64,000 bases of DNA, taken from positions 1-64,000 of the forward strand of contig SSNU01000198.1 of the NCBI GenBank assembly GCA_012064415.1, written 5' to 3'. Positions 1-11,800 of the stretch are shown here, piece by piece. Each line of letters begins with the position of its first letter. Position 1 is the first letter of the stretch. The notes under the pieces are model-generated. The model saw only the letters and a list, made by a program, of their open reading frames with translations. It made no database searches and was not told the DNA's origin. Position numbers and translations under genes: made by a program. Source of the DNA: Gyrodactylus bullatarudis. Lineage: Eukaryota > Platyhelminthes > Monogenea > Gyrodactylidea > Gyrodactylidae.

Positions 1-328
1 AAAAAAAATTTCTAACTAACTAATAGACCTACTAAAAAGTATATGGACAAAAGAAAAAAACATTTTTTTCTTGGAAAAGTGGGGTGTGCCCTTTCCCATA
101 TGCCAAACCTGGGGGACAACTGTATATCGTTTATTATTAAAGTATTCTTTCGTTTTATCTAAACTTCCTTATGAATTCAGAATCAAATCATTTTTTTCTA
201 TTGCACACTAATCTCCATTCGAATACGCATTATGTACTATCAAATTATGGTTGAAGATTCCTAACCAACATCAAACTTAACATCAAAGTATGAATATTAA
301 ATAAAAACACCTTCGCATACATTCTAAA
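1..328. other. Non-coding AT-rich start of window
   Basis: I see no coding or RNA signal here. A stretch near 145-190 (Ttcgtt...tctaaact...gaattcagaatcaaat) loosely resembles 15540-15590, so it may be part of a dispersed repeat. Confidence 0.4.
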
Positions 329-658
329 TTGTTATATGATATTCGATATGTAAATTTTATTCTTATTCTAGAAGTGCTATCAAAATTCAACAGAATTGGA
401 AAACTGAACTTTGATATTGATTTTGATTCAGTTGAAATTTTCGGACGAAAAGCCAGATTTTATAATGGATTGAAATCAGTTTATGAAATCGATTTTATTT
501 CTGCTAATTGTTATAAATCCCATTTTTCAAATAAAAAACTAATAACGGATCTCAATATTAGAAATATCTGTAAAGGATTGGGTTCATTACATATACAGTG
601 GCCATCGCTTTACGAAATTCATAGCATTTTTTTACTAGCGATAAGTAAGCAAATTTAA
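329..658 (+). other. Unrecognised open frame, doubtful
   Basis: An open frame of 109 codons starts at a TTG and has no in-frame ATG near its start. The predicted product mixes charged and aromatic residues with no motif I know. No splice sites tie it to neighbours, and it lies in repeat-rich DNA. It may be an exon fragment or a chance frame. Confidence 0.15.
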
Positions 659-851
659 CGTTTATGAAGAAAAAATGATTATTTTCTGATATTGAATTTG
701 AATTATCGTAAATTCTAGACAGTTAACAACCCCAACTAAAAGAGTCGTAAAGTTCATAAATAACACAGCAGAAAAAGATATATTCTAAAAAATAAATAGT
801 TAACTGAAAACAATAACTAATTTATACACTCTAGAAAATTTTTTTGTCCTT

Positions 852-1692
852 TCTATGGTTTGTAAGTATGCTGATTACGAATCTACAGTTGTTTTAACGC
901 AATTATTTTTATTAATAATAATAAATCCTTTTTCCTGAATCTGCAATTATTTTTAGTTCAGGAGTTATCGATAAAAAATAGATCATTTTTTGATCCAAAA
1001 ATAGGCTTTCATGAAAGTTTTAGCAGATAGAGTCAGGAGATCGCATATTTGAACTTGGGGGTTAAAGAAGCATTTTCTGAGGCTTAGATAAACAATAATG
1101 ATTTGCTAAAATGATGTGTGATAGAAATAACCCAGTGGGATTTTAAGGGTTTTACATAGAGAAAATTTCCAAAATACTTGTGTTCTGAATTGTTTTATTT
1201 AAATAATAGTAAGAAGACAGATTTTTCGTTTACCCCCATTCGATAGGAAATCTATTAACCTCCTGGAATACGCAAAAATCTCAGCTCAATCACTCAAACT
1301 AGTGCTATACTTGTAAATAAGCACCATATGGAAATTACAGTGGATATATCACATGGATATAGTAATTACCAGTGACCACACTTTGCTAGTAGGTTAATAG
1401 TGCTATACTTCTTCGAAAAAAATTGATTTTTTCCAAAAATTGAATTTTTTTAACGATTTTTTGAATACCTATTTCCGAAGGTCATAGATAAATAGTAAGA
1501 TAACTTTTATCGAGTAATCATACCTGTAAAATTCAAATATGCAATCACTTGAACTCTATATGTAAAAGCTTTAAAGATGGCTAAATTTCTGATCAAAAAT
1601 TACCTAATTTATTATCGATAAGTCCTGAACTAAAAATAATTGCGTTGAAACAACTGTAAATTCGTAATTAGCATATTCACAAACCATAGGAT
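852..1692. mobile_element. Non-autonomous inverted-repeat element
   Basis: The left arm (about 852-985) reads 'ctatggtttgtaagtatgct...', and its reverse complement recurs at about 1612-1692 with matching order (tatggtttgt, attacgaat, acagttgttt, acgcaattattttta, gttcaggag/cttatcgata). The left arm carries an extra insertion of about 50 bases containing an imperfect duplication of 'caattattttta'. The interior holds two dispersed repeat units, at 1055-1150 and 1216-1275, that recur near 56.1, 60.6 and 61.1 kb. No transposase frame is present. Exact ends and target duplication were not resolved. Confidence 0.6.
1055..1150 (+). repeat. Dispersed repeat, copy 1 of 3
   Basis: The block 'cattttctgaggctta...gctaaaatgatgtgtgata...gtgggattttaagg' recurs in diverged form, in the same orientation, at about 56115-56206 and 61141-61232. 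It lies inside the inverted-repeat element at 852-1692, so all three may be remains of one family. Confidence 0.6.
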
Positions 1693-1770
1693 AGTCAAAA
1701 TATTGAATGAGAGTCATGAAAAAAATTTCTCTTGGACTTTAAAGATTAATTATTTATATGATAATATCTC

Positions 1771-2043
1771 GTGAATTTATTATTTAAAGCTCCAAGGAGA
1801 GGAGAAATTATTCTTTACGATGAAAATAAAAACAACTTTATTAGAATTGAAACCGTTGAATATTCGAAAGATAAAATTATTTTAAAAGATCAAAAAAAAA
1901 CGATAGAAGTATCTGATATTAAAAAATGCCAGCTTTTGAACTTTGCGTTATCAATCGATTGTGCAACTGGATCATTTTCTCTAAAATCTGAAGAGCATCT
2001 GCTGTTTAAATTGTTAGAGCATTTTAATTTGAATGAAAAATAA
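1771..2043 (+). other. Unrecognised small open frame, doubtful
   Basis: A 90-codon frame starting at GTG encodes a charged product rich in Lys, Glu and Ile with no recognised domain. It abuts the inverted-repeat element and has no visible promoter, poly-A context or splice partner. It may be an exon fragment of a lost gene. Confidence 0.15.
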
Positions 2044-2177
2044 TGCAAATATATAGAAATAAAAATTGGAATTTCTTAATTTTCAATTTTGAATATTGAT
2101 GAATTTAATTTTTTGTAATTTTATTATTATTATTTATAAAGCAAAATAATAAAATTTATCAAAACTAAGGTATAGTA

Positions 2178-2860
2178 TTCTCAGCCATTGGTCATCCAAC
2201 CGTTTAGACGGTAATTGTTTTCACAAGCTTTCTTCAGTGGTACGACGAGTTCATCAAACTTATAATAGAATTTATATACTTTCATTATCTCATCCCTATC
2301 AGTTTTGTACAATCAGATTAGAGAATAGTATTATAGAAAATTCTGACTGATGATGATAAAGTTTTGAAAAAAGAAATAGAGTAATAGAGTTAATTCTTAT
2401 TCAACTTCCTTCTTTTGCCAAAAAGCTGAATCCAATGTTCATTTAAAGTATCATTATTGCCAATTTTAAGAGCTTCATTAGTTAACCTCTTTTTAAAGCT
2501 TTTTTGTACACTAAGAATTTAAGCCAGAAATTTAGTTAACTTGACACGAATGTCTTGATCGCTTATAACCTTAACCACTTGCGGAACAAAGTCCCTTTCT
2601 TTGCATCTCTCAGATTGTGTCTTCCAAAAAAAAGACCTGCAGATTTTTTTTATCTGAGTGATATGATATTAGGGTAAGAATAATCTTTGTGCATGAAAAT
2701 GGTCTTTATCCTGGCATTTGATTCATCAAGAAATAATTTCCATTCAAGATTGTTGATATTTGAATGGAATAAATGAGATTCCAGAATATTTCACGAATAA
2801 AGGTCTTTCCGGGATGCTTATTGGTGTGATACATGCCATATACACTCAAGTTTTAGAATT
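2178..2860 (-). pseudogene. Decayed unidentified coding relic, probably transposon-derived
   Basis: On the minus strand several protein-like segments appear in shifting frames. One at about 2770-2850 reads YHTNKHPGKTFIREIF. One at about 2650-2750 contains NLEWKLFLDESNARIK. One at 2392-2640 is in a single frame interrupted by one TAA and ends KRRKLNKN. One at about 2190-2262 reads VVPLKKACENNYRLNGWMTN. The last segment also matches 12163-12245 (inverted orientation), as does the YHT block (12315-12366). The WKLF-D-S pattern weakly recalls ORFs of a poorly named transposon group common in invertebrates, but I cannot assign a family. Stops and frameshifts make it non-functional. Confidence 0.45.
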
Positions 2861-3480
2861 TGAGAGAGAGACCTTATAAGTTTTAAAATAATACAATCAT
2901 ACTAGTTTCCAGGTATGAAATAAATATTTTGAATGAATATTTACTGTTTTTGTAAAAATTATCAATAAGTGTTACATATTACTTCATATGCTTGCAAAAA
3001 GTGTTAAATAAGCCTCTTGTTTCTATGCCTTTAGTTTCTATACCTTAATTACTATAGTGAATTAAATATGACCATTAGGGATGGTCCCTCCCGAATTCAA
3101 GATGGTTTTATAGACTAAAGATATCTTGTATATTGCGAATATAAGGTTATTTTTGCTGTAACAAGCTAAATGAAGCTTTTAGAAGTTTTGATGTTAAAAT
3201 CCATGTTATTACTTACAAGCAAAAAAAAGAGGCGCGATAATTAGAGAAAAAATTTAAAACGTTTTTTATTTCATTATTTATTAAAAGAATCTCTTTAGTG
3301 TGTTTTCGTATTCATTTAAAATTACCTTTTCATCTGCTCTTTTCTTTAGATAACTTTCTTTAATTTATGTTTTATTTAAATCATTAGTTTTTTCAAATAA
3401 TATCGTAAATTCTACTTCATTTCATCAATGCAACGTAATTTGACAATCATTCATAAATTTAGCGAATTATTCATATAAAA
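2861..3480. other. No gene seen
   Basis: AT-rich sequence with short homopolymer runs. I see no open frame with protein character, RNA gene or clear repeat. Confidence 0.4.
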
Positions 3481-3971
3481 ATCTACCAAAGCCTGCCATT
3501 CTCAGGCATCAGCTGGTGAAGGAAGAGCTTTATCATGGTAAACTGCCGACAAACCTAGAATTTATTCAATCATTTAACTATTTTGCTGGCTTATCTGTTT
3601 CTGCTCCTAAACAAAATAAGGCTCAGGATCAAGCTTATGAGCTATTAGTAAAATTCTATCAGAAGCTGAATATAGAAATCATCCAAAAGAAATCAGTTAA
3701 TGCACGACTTAAAACAATAATGAATCATTGGAATAAATTTTTGCATTCAACTAAAACAGAATATCCATTTTTCCATGAGCTTTTTTATGTATCAAAGTGT
3801 CGGCATCTTCATTCCTCTTGCCAATGCTCAATTACTGATTGGCAATATTTCAAAAGTTTTAGTCATAAATCCAAAGACTCCTTTGGCAGCTTTGGAACCA
3901 TTGACCATTCGAAAAAGCATGCAATAGTTAGAACTCGGACTAATTTCCATGTATCAAGTTCAAAAGAATAA
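3481..3971 (+). CDS. Unrecognised ORF, possibly transposon-associated
   Basis: An open frame runs from about 3486 (no ATG near its start) to a TAA after 3971, about 150-160 codons. Its product has a helical charged first half and then a Cys/His-rich stretch (FYVSKCRHLHSSCQCS), which hints at a small metal-binding region. It lies just upstream of the gypsy relic in the same orientation, but its frame and character do not look like a gag or a known pol domain. It could be a fragment of another mobile element. Confidence 0.25.
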
Positions 3972-4124
3972 TAAATCAAGATTGTACTCCAATTTCTCAA
4001 TTTAATGAAGATCTGTCCGAATATGAATAAGCAATATGCATCATAATAAGTCACTCCAACGAAAAGGCAACGGAAGCAGGCAACAGTTACCATATTAGAC
4101 TATTCGTCACCAGTGACTCAAAGT

Positions 4125-6320
4125 GCATTCTGAACAGAAACAAGTCTGTTAGACTAGGATTACTTACTACTTTTAGCAACATGGAACTTGCAGAGGATAG
4201 ATTTAAAGCTTCACTCAGGATTAAGCCAGGTGTAGAAGGGAGAAACTGCAGATATCCTTACAGGCCATTACCATTTAAACTTAAAGAAGTTGTCTCAGAA
4301 AGTAATCATATATCCAATCAGTAATCCCAAGTGATCAGTACCACTGGTTTTCGAGAGTATTTTATTATGAGACCATAGATAAAATGTTACAAGATGTACC
4401 GAAGTGCAGAGCGTACCAGGATGATATAATTATCACAGGTAGAACAAGAAGAGGAAAAGTATTTTGGCCATCTGCTCAGTGGAAGAGGACTTCGGCTAGA
4501 TTCAGCCACAATAAAGAGGCTTAGGGAGCTTAAGTTGCTTTCGAATCCAGAGGAGCTGAGAGCTTACATGGCCACCATTAGGCATTTGTTTTGCAAGCAA
4601 TTTTCGCAAAGGGCTGGTAAAATTTATAAACTACTCAGACCAGGCACGCCATGACATTGAAAACCAGAATACTCTAAGGTGCTTCTGGACATTTGAGATG
4701 AAATTGAAAGAACACATCTAATGGTGTTTGATGAAGAGAAGGAAAACTTTATTATCACGGATGCATCGCAGTACGGATATGTACTCTCACATGATGCGGT
4801 GATAAAGAATATTTTTGAGGTAGTAGAGTGATATTGCCTGCAGAGAAGAATTATTCCAATATTGAAAGAGAGGCACTAGCATTAGTTCATGGAATGAAGA
4901 CTGCACTTAAATATCTATCCGGCAGAGAAGTCAAACGGACCATCAAGCACTTCTTCAGATTTTTGAATTTCAAAACTGTTCAAAAAGAGATGGAAGCCAG
5001 AGTTATTGAAATACTACATCAAGATTCTTTACAGGCCGGGACAGTACATGAAGTTGGCTGACCTATTATTATCCAGTATGACACCAACAGAGCTGGAATG
5101 TAATGCAGTGGAAGCTGAGCCGCACAAGACGCTGGCAGATAAATGCAGTGAGTCGAAGGACAGAGAGTATCAATTATTGCGGGACTATGTGAGGAAAGGT
5201 TGGCCCAGAAAAATATCACTGTTCATTCTACCACACTCATTTAGCAAGGAAGACTATGAGTTGCAAGGGAAGGTAGTGGTCAAAAGAAGTCAGCTTGTTG
5301 TGCCTAGGGTCCAGGGAGATGAGGTTCTGGAACAACTACACCAGAGTCACAATGGTGAGATCAACATGTTAAACATGGCTAGCAGGTGGCCTAAATTGCA
5401 AGAAAGTATCAACAAGAAGTTTGACAAATGCAATCATTGTAGAAGAACGGAGAAAATACGAAATAATTGGAATTTAGCGACCTGGAAAGAAACGGGCAAA
5501 TTCTTTGACAGAGTGCATGTGGACGTAGCAGATTTCAATAATGAACTGATGCTGGTAATGGTAGATGCACAAAGTACCAGGATATCCAAGTGATCGAAGA
5601 AAAATCGGCCGGAGAAGTCATAAAAGCATTTAAACATACCTTTAAATATATGGGAGAATCAAATAGCATAGTAGCAGACAATGGTACTAACTTCACAGCC
5701 CATAGCACCAGAGATCATCTGAGGAGCCAAGGTGTAATTCAGTTAACTCTGCTGGGACACCATTAGAACGATGGTAGGGCGGAAAAAATAATGCAGGATT
5801 TTGAAGTTTATCTTAAAAAGGAGAAGCTAAGTAATAGAGCGTTCACAGAGAAGGTGGCTGCATACTGCAAGTTTCACAACAGGGAACCATCAGCTGGCAA
5901 TGTAATTCTATATGCACTGGTGTTCAAAGACAGTCCCAAGACGAAGCTGGAGAAAGAACTACTGAATATAAGCACAATGAGTAGAAAAGCGTGGGTTTTG
6001 TTGAAGCCAGAGAATTTGGCAATATTGATGTACAGCCTGACAACGGGTCCAGACACTACAGAGATAAGAATGACAGATTAAGACATGCAGCAAATGTAAG
6101 GTTAGCGGAACCGTTTGAGCTCAGTTCAGAGGACGAAGCGGATGAAACAGACGCAGCAGCAGGTGAAGAAACAGAGAAATTTGGAAAATACCAAGAGGTA
6201 CAAGAAGAAACAGAGGAAATTGAAGTTTACCTAGATGTGCAAGAAGGTATAGTGAGAGCAGGTGGAGCAGCAGATAACGAGCAGGAGCAAGAGCCTCCGG
6301 AATTGCGAAAATCGGAATAA
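4125..6320 (+). mobile_element. Decayed Ty3/gypsy-type retrotransposon pol
   Basis: Pol domains follow in the usual Ty3/gypsy order but in several frames with stops. They are the start of reverse transcriptase near 4200-4290 (YPYRPLPFKLKEVV), the polymerase active-site box YQDDIIITG near 4420, RNase H around 4740-4900 (ITDASQYG, then NYSNIEREALALVHGM), the integrase HHCC finger at about 5300-5450 (LHQSHN...CNHC), and the integrase core. The core shows catalytic Asp in HVDVADF, a second Asp in ADNGTNF (about 5680) and the Glu in GRAEKIM (about 5780). A C-terminal acidic tail ends at a TAA at 6318-6320. Known family biology: it copies RNA to DNA and integrates it. Here the missing protease and gag, the frame breaks and the absence of recognisable LTRs indicate a dead copy. 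Confidence 0.85.
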
Positions 6321-6990
6321 ATTAAAAAGAAGAATAAGTTTTGAATAATAAAAATAACAAACGTGGATCAAGATCCCATTGCACACTGTGTCCTTCTGTG
6401 TAATCAGCCAGTAAGTATCAGTTTGAAGCTATATAATATAAGTTTTATGACTAAATATTCACATGGTTTTTAAATCCTCACAATGAGTTCCTCATTGAGT
6501 TCTGAATTGAATAATAATTGAAAAGAGAATTTTCTCCGCTTTCTCAAGCTATAGAAAAAGGTTTTTACCATCAATCAGTACTGAAATAAAATAATTTATT
6601 ATTATTAAGTTAAGTTCAGCACCATGAGGAAACTCACATGTTATTTTTGATCATGTGGGGCAATGATGCCAAAGAATGCTCAAGAAATGAGTTTTTCTCA
6701 TATTTAATTTTAAAAGATCTAACGATATTATTTTTCTCTATCAAATGATATAAATCTTTTCGTGCAATAACTGAAATTAAAAATATTTTCTATAGAATAT
6801 TGAAATTCTTACCATTAGAAAGCTGAGGAAAAACTGATTCATTTTGTAAACACACAATGCTCAGTAGATCACTACAAGGAATTTATCGGTTTTCAAAGTT
6901 CTGTCATGCTCATTTTCGATTCTACAATTAGAATTCAATCTTTAAATCTCAATCTGACAAAAAAATCCTATTCTTTCACAATATAATCAT
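6321..6990. other. No gene seen
   Basis: AT-rich non-coding stretch between the gypsy and Penelope-like relics. No LTR pair is recognisable across 3.4-6.9 kb. Confidence 0.4.
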
Positions 6991-8482
6991 ATGTCCAATA
7001 AAGATAAATCCCCAGTTTCCTCTGATCAGTACCGTGACCTGAAATGGCGGAAGATAAAGTTCTCTTTAGTTTCCTGGATCAGAATATTGAAATACAAAAT
7101 TCTCAAAAGTCATTTGGGAGAATGTAAAGAAAGCGAAGATGAAAAAGTCAAAAGTGGCCCACGTATCTTTAGACCTGACTCGTGTAACAGAGGACCATAT
7201 CAAAGGGAAAAACAATGACCTTGAACGCATAAATGCTTCAGTACAATCTCTACCTGACGAACTGATTGCATTGCAAATCGTCCCGATGACATATTCTTTC
7301 CTGAAAACCCCAAAAACTACATTTTCAACCTAAGTGATATTCAGCTGTCCCAAGAAGCCTTAGAGGTCCTGAGTCTTGACCCTAAGTTTTGTGTTCCTAA
7401 CAGACGAAATATGAACCTAGAGACTGACCTTGGTTTTGAATTATTCTACAACCAACTCAAAAATCTCCCTAGTTCCACTAAAGAGTTCCGTGAAAGATTC
7501 GATACAGTCCTAAACGCCAGGGTCCAATACAAACAGCAGAAGATTGATTTCCCATATCTGACACCAAGCTCTCGCTTCACTCCGCAACAACCCTGATGTG
7601 CTCATTTCAGACGTAGACAAAGGCTCAGGAATCGCCATACTGAACGCTGATGAATACTACCGGAAGGGAAGACTAATCATCAGTGATGTTCGGATATTCA
7701 GACAGCTTGACGGTCCTGTTAATGAAAAGATATGCATAATATTTCTAGTCTCAATAAACAGGAAAATTGACTCCTTAGTTGTAAAGAAATTCATGTCTCA
7801 GAAGACAGCATACGTCCGAATATGTCTCCTTTACCTTCTACCGAAAATCCACAAGGGTACCGATGAATTGAAATTCCGTCCAATCCTGAACATGACGCCA
7901 AGTCCACAACACGGTCTAGTTCAATGGCTGGCCGGCGTTCTGAAACCATTGAGAGATCATCTATTTCCACATTCAGTTGTTAATGTTTATGATTTTCTTT
8001 CCAGACTCAGAAAAAAATCCGTTCACTTACCAGATGGTTTCCTTTGTGCGAAAAAGCGAATTCCTGAAGATCTACTGTATAGTTTTAACCCATCTCCAGG
8101 AAGAAGAACGGAAAAAGGTCTTCACCAAATTTTAACAATGTGGTTACCCAAAAGACTTCATGACCGAATCAAAGAGAAAGATAAGATACTTGATGATTCC
8201 AATCCTAAGCATCTATCACTACAACTTCCATTCAAAGGTGATATCCCCAATTCAATCCTTAAAAACAAATTTTCAAAAATTACGACAGAAACCTTTCGAG
8301 GACACAAAATAAGGTTCCTGTCCAAAACAGCCAAATTACTGAACGACCGTAACAAGGATCCGGTCCATTGGCTCAAGAGAAAAGGTGTGGTATACGAGTT
8401 AAAATTTTCCTGTCGTCAATCCTACATTGGAATGATAATAAGACCAGTATCATTGAGGATCAAGGAGCACCTTACTCAATGA
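6991..8482 (+). mobile_element. Penelope-like retroelement (PLE), internally deleted and frameshifted
   Basis: Three consecutive frames give PLE protein. 7250-7594 has the N-terminal region (FNLSDIQLSQEAL, then LSLDPKFCVPNRRN). After a frame change near 7595 comes the family's DKG signature (ISDVDKGSGIAILNADEYY), then LPKIHKGTDELKFRPILN, an early motif of the RT. From about 8020 the sequence jumps straight to the C-terminal region, so most of the RT core, including the catalytic Asp box, is missing. The end carries the start of the GIY-YIG endonuclease (VYELKFSCRQSYIGM...RIKEHL), cut off at 8482. Known biology: PLEs prime reverse transcription at nicks made by this endonuclease. This copy cannot move. 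Confidence 0.85.
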
Positions 8483-8900
8483 GCCAAACCACCCTATGTA
8501 AGGCTTGTAATGTGGTAAAAAAGCATTTGAAAATAAACTGGGGGATCTGATATTCTTGCACTGTTTATTTAAATCTAGTCTCTCTCACATTTATATGGGA
8601 GGAAGATCCTTTCCATTCTTTTTTTTCGATTTGAATATGGCATGGGTTGAATCATTATTGATTTTATTTAAAATCTTGGATGATTTTCATTTTCGAATAA
8701 CTCAATAAGATTTACTGATAAATAATTAAAAACCTGACAAGATACATAAAATATTCTCCTCTATCCAACAGTGCTATTTTTATTTGACAACTAGTTCTAC
8801 TAACGGAGATACAGTATCTTCACTATAGAAAGTGATACAAGAATATTTTTTATTGCATTCTAAAATAGAAAAAATATTAAATCTAATGATGTAAAAATAT
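8483..8900. other. No gene seen
   Basis: Non-coding, AT-rich. The motif 'aaaatatt(ctcct)ctatccaa' near 8750 is weakly similar to 20040-20060. Nothing else is supported. Confidence 0.35.
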
Positions 8901-8927
8901 TATAAAGTCGTTCTGGAAATAGTCTTC
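8901..8927 (+). repeat. 27-base direct repeat, left copy, flanking PLE fragment
   Basis: The 27 bases starting tataaagtcgttctgg and ending agtcttc are repeated without mismatch at 10051-10077, bracketing the PLE 5' fragment at 9020-9937. It could be a long target duplication or a remnant of the pseudo-LTR structure of PLEs. Confidence 0.75.
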
Positions 8928-9019
8928 CCGTTAGATTCGACGCTCACGCTAAAAAATGATTTTCCTAGCTAATTTTTTATTGCGAACCAATAAAATTATA
9001 TCTTGAAAAAAAGCGTAAG

Positions 9020-9937
9020 ATGAAGAGCAATTTAGGAAGACAAATATTTTTTTTTCGATCAAGATCAGATCTCAGAGTATGGATCAAAAACAGGGCTGAA
9101 AAACATGTCCTTAAAGGTGAAAATGTCATCCTTAAGGTCAAAGAGATAATTCAGAATTTTGAAGAAAGATCCCAAATTTTATTAAATTTCATCGCGAATA
9201 AAATGGTGCTTTTAGAAATTGACCCTGAATTCAATGATGCTTTGCTACGATTCTTTGTTGAATCAGGAGAAATTTTAATGAACCAAAAATATGAATCTTT
9301 GTTCAAAGAATTTGGGAAAAATCTTAGTTTTCATGAATCTGGAATCTTCAACTTCACAGATATTCAATTATCGAAGGAGCAAAAAGAAATCCTATCTCTT
9401 GGTCCAAATTTTTGTATCCCCAAACGTAAGAATGAAATTGAAGACAAAGCAGCCTTTGAACGTTTAATGTATGAACTGGGTCTATCTAATAATCGCAAGG
9501 ATGACTCTAATACAGAGAAGTTCAAACTTGATCTTTTGACTATTTATAGAAGTTTTGATCGTAAACCATTAAAATCTAGTTTACTCACTAATAAACATTT
9601 TAAAGCACTTAAAGAACTAAAATCTAATGAAAGCATATTTTTAACAAAACCTGACAAGGGAAAAGGTATAGTAATTATGTATAAAGATGATTATTATAAG
9701 GCAGGGTTAGATTTCCTTTCAGATGAAAGTAAATTTGAGAATACTGGGAGAGATAGATCTTCATATTATAAAGAAATGGAGTCCATGGAACGTTCCATGT
9801 ATAGAATTGCTAAGGGGTTATTTGATAGAGATATAATTTCCGATAGAACTAGGGGTTTTATAGCAAAAAAACATACCAGAATGTGTAGATTTTCACCGAA
9901 CGTGACGTTTCTGTTTTATACCTCTCTGCCCCAATAA
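9020..9937 (+). mobile_element. Penelope-like element, 5' half only
   Basis: A continuous 305-codon frame from an ATG matches the N-terminal part of PLE proteins. It has FTDIQLSKEQKEIL, then LSLGPNFCIPKRK, then the signature LTKPDKGKGIVIMYKDDYY followed by DESKFE. The frame is unbroken but ends just before the conserved polymerase core, where the last 20 or so residues no longer look like the family. Both RT catalytic region and GIY-YIG nuclease are absent. It differs in sequence from the copy at 7.0-8.5 kb, so at least two PLE lineages have been here. The 27-base direct repeats on both sides mark the insertion unit. Confidence 0.85.
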
Positions 9938-10050
9938 TATTAACCAATGAGGGTGTAGAAAGGTCCAACCAATCATATTCAAGTGGAAGGTGATGGTAAA
10001 ATTTGGGGATTAATAATATTTAGCCATTATTTATACTCCAAAATGAACTC

Positions 10051-10077
10051 TATAAAGTCGTTCTGGAAATAGTCTTC
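10051..10077 (+). repeat. 27-base direct repeat, right copy
   Basis: Exact second copy of 8901-8927. The flanking bases diverge immediately on both sides. Confidence 0.75.
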
Positions 10078-10327
10078 ACATATGTCGAATCCAAGAAACT
10101 ATTAATTTTCCAACGAAATTGAAGGGAAAAACATAAAAATGAGGAATCAAATTACGATTGATAAATTTTGATGTTTCAGGATTATTTTGAATTTATCAAC
10201 AGATCGGAAATATTATATCTATTTTCGGACTGAAAATGAAATTAAATCTAAATGAAAAATTTTTATTTCTAACAAATTTTTAGGGTGTCATTACATCAAC
10301 TTTAATTTTGTATGAAAATTAGGACTG

Positions 10328-11731
10328 CTATTTCTTAACGTCCAGATTATTACGAATGTCCTTATGAACAATATAAGTGAGAAAAGTTGAAAAGGGGAAT
10401 ATCACCACAACTGTACCAAATAGAATATATGGAAAAACTGTGATTCCAGAATATTGGATTATTTTAGCTGCAACAATTTGATAGGTAATTCCTCCTAGAC
10501 TGCTTCCAATATCTATGAACAAAACAATGAAGCCAGTTATGCGACAAATCTGTCCAAATACTCCTATTGTTGAAGGGAAGAGAGGACTTTTGAATAGCGC
10601 AAAGAGCAAGACACATGAAATCAATGACTCCCGTTGTCTTGGTGCAAAGGCAAAGCAAGCACTTGACAAAAGAGCTCCAGTTATCTCAGCAATATAAAGA
10701 TGATTTATTTTGATCTTGAAGCTGAGGAGAAAAATTATAAATCTTCCAAGGCAATATACACCCCAGAAAGCACTTTGTACAAGCAATGCATCTTGTTTAT
10801 CGGTGCCGTGCTCTCCAGACTGAATGTAGGTGTAAAGAAATTTGCTGGCTACTCTCTCATTTCCCATTAAACAGAAGTAAATCACCAATATGTATAAGAT
10901 TAAGATGGGTCTCTTGAGTTCTGTGCGGGCAACCCATAACTTCATATTATCCCGGAAAAATATCCAAATATTTTTGAATTTAATCATAAGAGTAAACCTT
11001 TCTGGTATATTGATGAATGTTTCAATTTTATCCTGATCGTCACTATGTTTTTCAACACCTTTAAGGTAAATTTTTTCTTCGCTTTCAATAAAATATTTTG
11101 TCAATTTTAGGTGTCTCAAGAACAACAACAAAAATGGAATTGCCATCAAGCTACTTGCACACGTTGCAATGATCATTGGCGGAAGAATGTCCAAATGCTC
11201 GTTTTCCTTGTTCAGAGGATCCTCCAAGGCTTTTATTATAAGTGCTGTAATGGCCCCGCCAACACCATATCCTGAATGCATCAAATTGAATGGTCCAGAT
11301 GCCTTAGTTGTCCAGGTATGACTCATCAAAGGATTTCCAGCTGAAGATAAAAGGCCATGAGCGATTCCAGCAATAAAGAGAATGAAACAAAATGCTCCTA
11401 ATGAAGTACAATGAGGAATTACAGCGGTAGTTAAGGCTGCACATAACAATGAAACTACCAAAAGTAAATGTAAAAATCTTGTATGTATATCACAAATGAT
11501 GCCACCGAATAAAGACCCTGTGAAGAAACCAGCTGAGCGTACAGAGAGAGCTGTTCCGATTCCACCATAGTCAGTATTTAACTGAACCATTAAAGTTTTT
11601 AGAAATGGTCCCAAAAGCTCTGTGAAATAGCCGAGACACATCCACGCTAGTGTCAAACTTGCTGTAATACAATATTTTATCCAATTTGCATCATCTGTGT
11701 AAATGCCACAAAGCTTTTCATTCTCTGGCAT
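10328..11731 (-). CDS. MFS transporter, MFSD4/NaGLT1-like
   Basis: A single-exon gene encodes about 467 residues. I place the start at the ATG at 11729-11731 rather than the TTG upstream. There are about twelve hydrophobic segments with a longer hydrophilic loop in the middle (about residues 215-265), the usual MFS layout. Family markers are the first-half RSAGFFTGSLFGGIICD (MFS loop 2-3 signature), GNPL...W, SGPFNLMHSGYGVGG, and in the second half NERVASKFLYTYIQSG followed by SAFWGVYCLGR. These match sodium-dependent glucose transporter 1/MFSD4 proteins, which carry sugars or related solutes across the membrane; substrate and ion coupling are inferred from family only. A TATA box lies about 60 bases upstream and an AATAAA (reverse complement at 10262-10267) follows the stop. 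It is a paralogue of the gene at 21.5 kb. Confidence 0.88.
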   Translation of the reverse strand: MPENEKLCGIYTDDANWIKYCITASLTLAWMCLGYFTELLGPFLKTLMVQLNTDYGGIGTALSVRSAGFFTGSLFGGIICDIHTRFLHLLLVVSLLCAALTTAVIPHCTSLGAFCFILFIAGIAHGLLSSAGNPLMSHTWTTKASGPFNLMHSGYGVGGAITALIIKALEDPLNKENEHLDILPPMIIATCASSLMAIPFLLLFLRHLKLTKYFIESEEKIYLKGVEKHSDDQDKIETFINIPERFTLMIKFKNIWIFFRDNMKLWVARTELKRPILILYILVIYFCLMGNERVASKFLYTYIQSGEHGTDKQDALLVQSAFWGVYCLGRFIIFLLSFKIKINHLYIAEITGALLSSACFAFAPRQRESLISCVLLFALFKSPLFPSTIGVFGQICRITGFIVLFIDIGSSLGGITYQIVAAKIIQYSGITVFPYILFGTVVVIFPFSTFLTYIVHKDIRNNLDVKK

Positions 11732-11789
11732 GTCTGTCAGCAAAAAAAATTTAAATCTCTAGATACGAAATTCGTCTGATCAGTTCTTC

Positions 11790-11800
11790 TATTTATATAC
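11790..11800 (-). promoter_or_regulatory. TATA box of MFS transporter gene
   Basis: On the minus strand this reads gtatataaatag, a canonical TATA element about 60 bases before the ATG. A TCAG-containing initiator-like sequence lies about 20-30 bases downstream (atcaga, around 11775). Confidence 0.55.
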
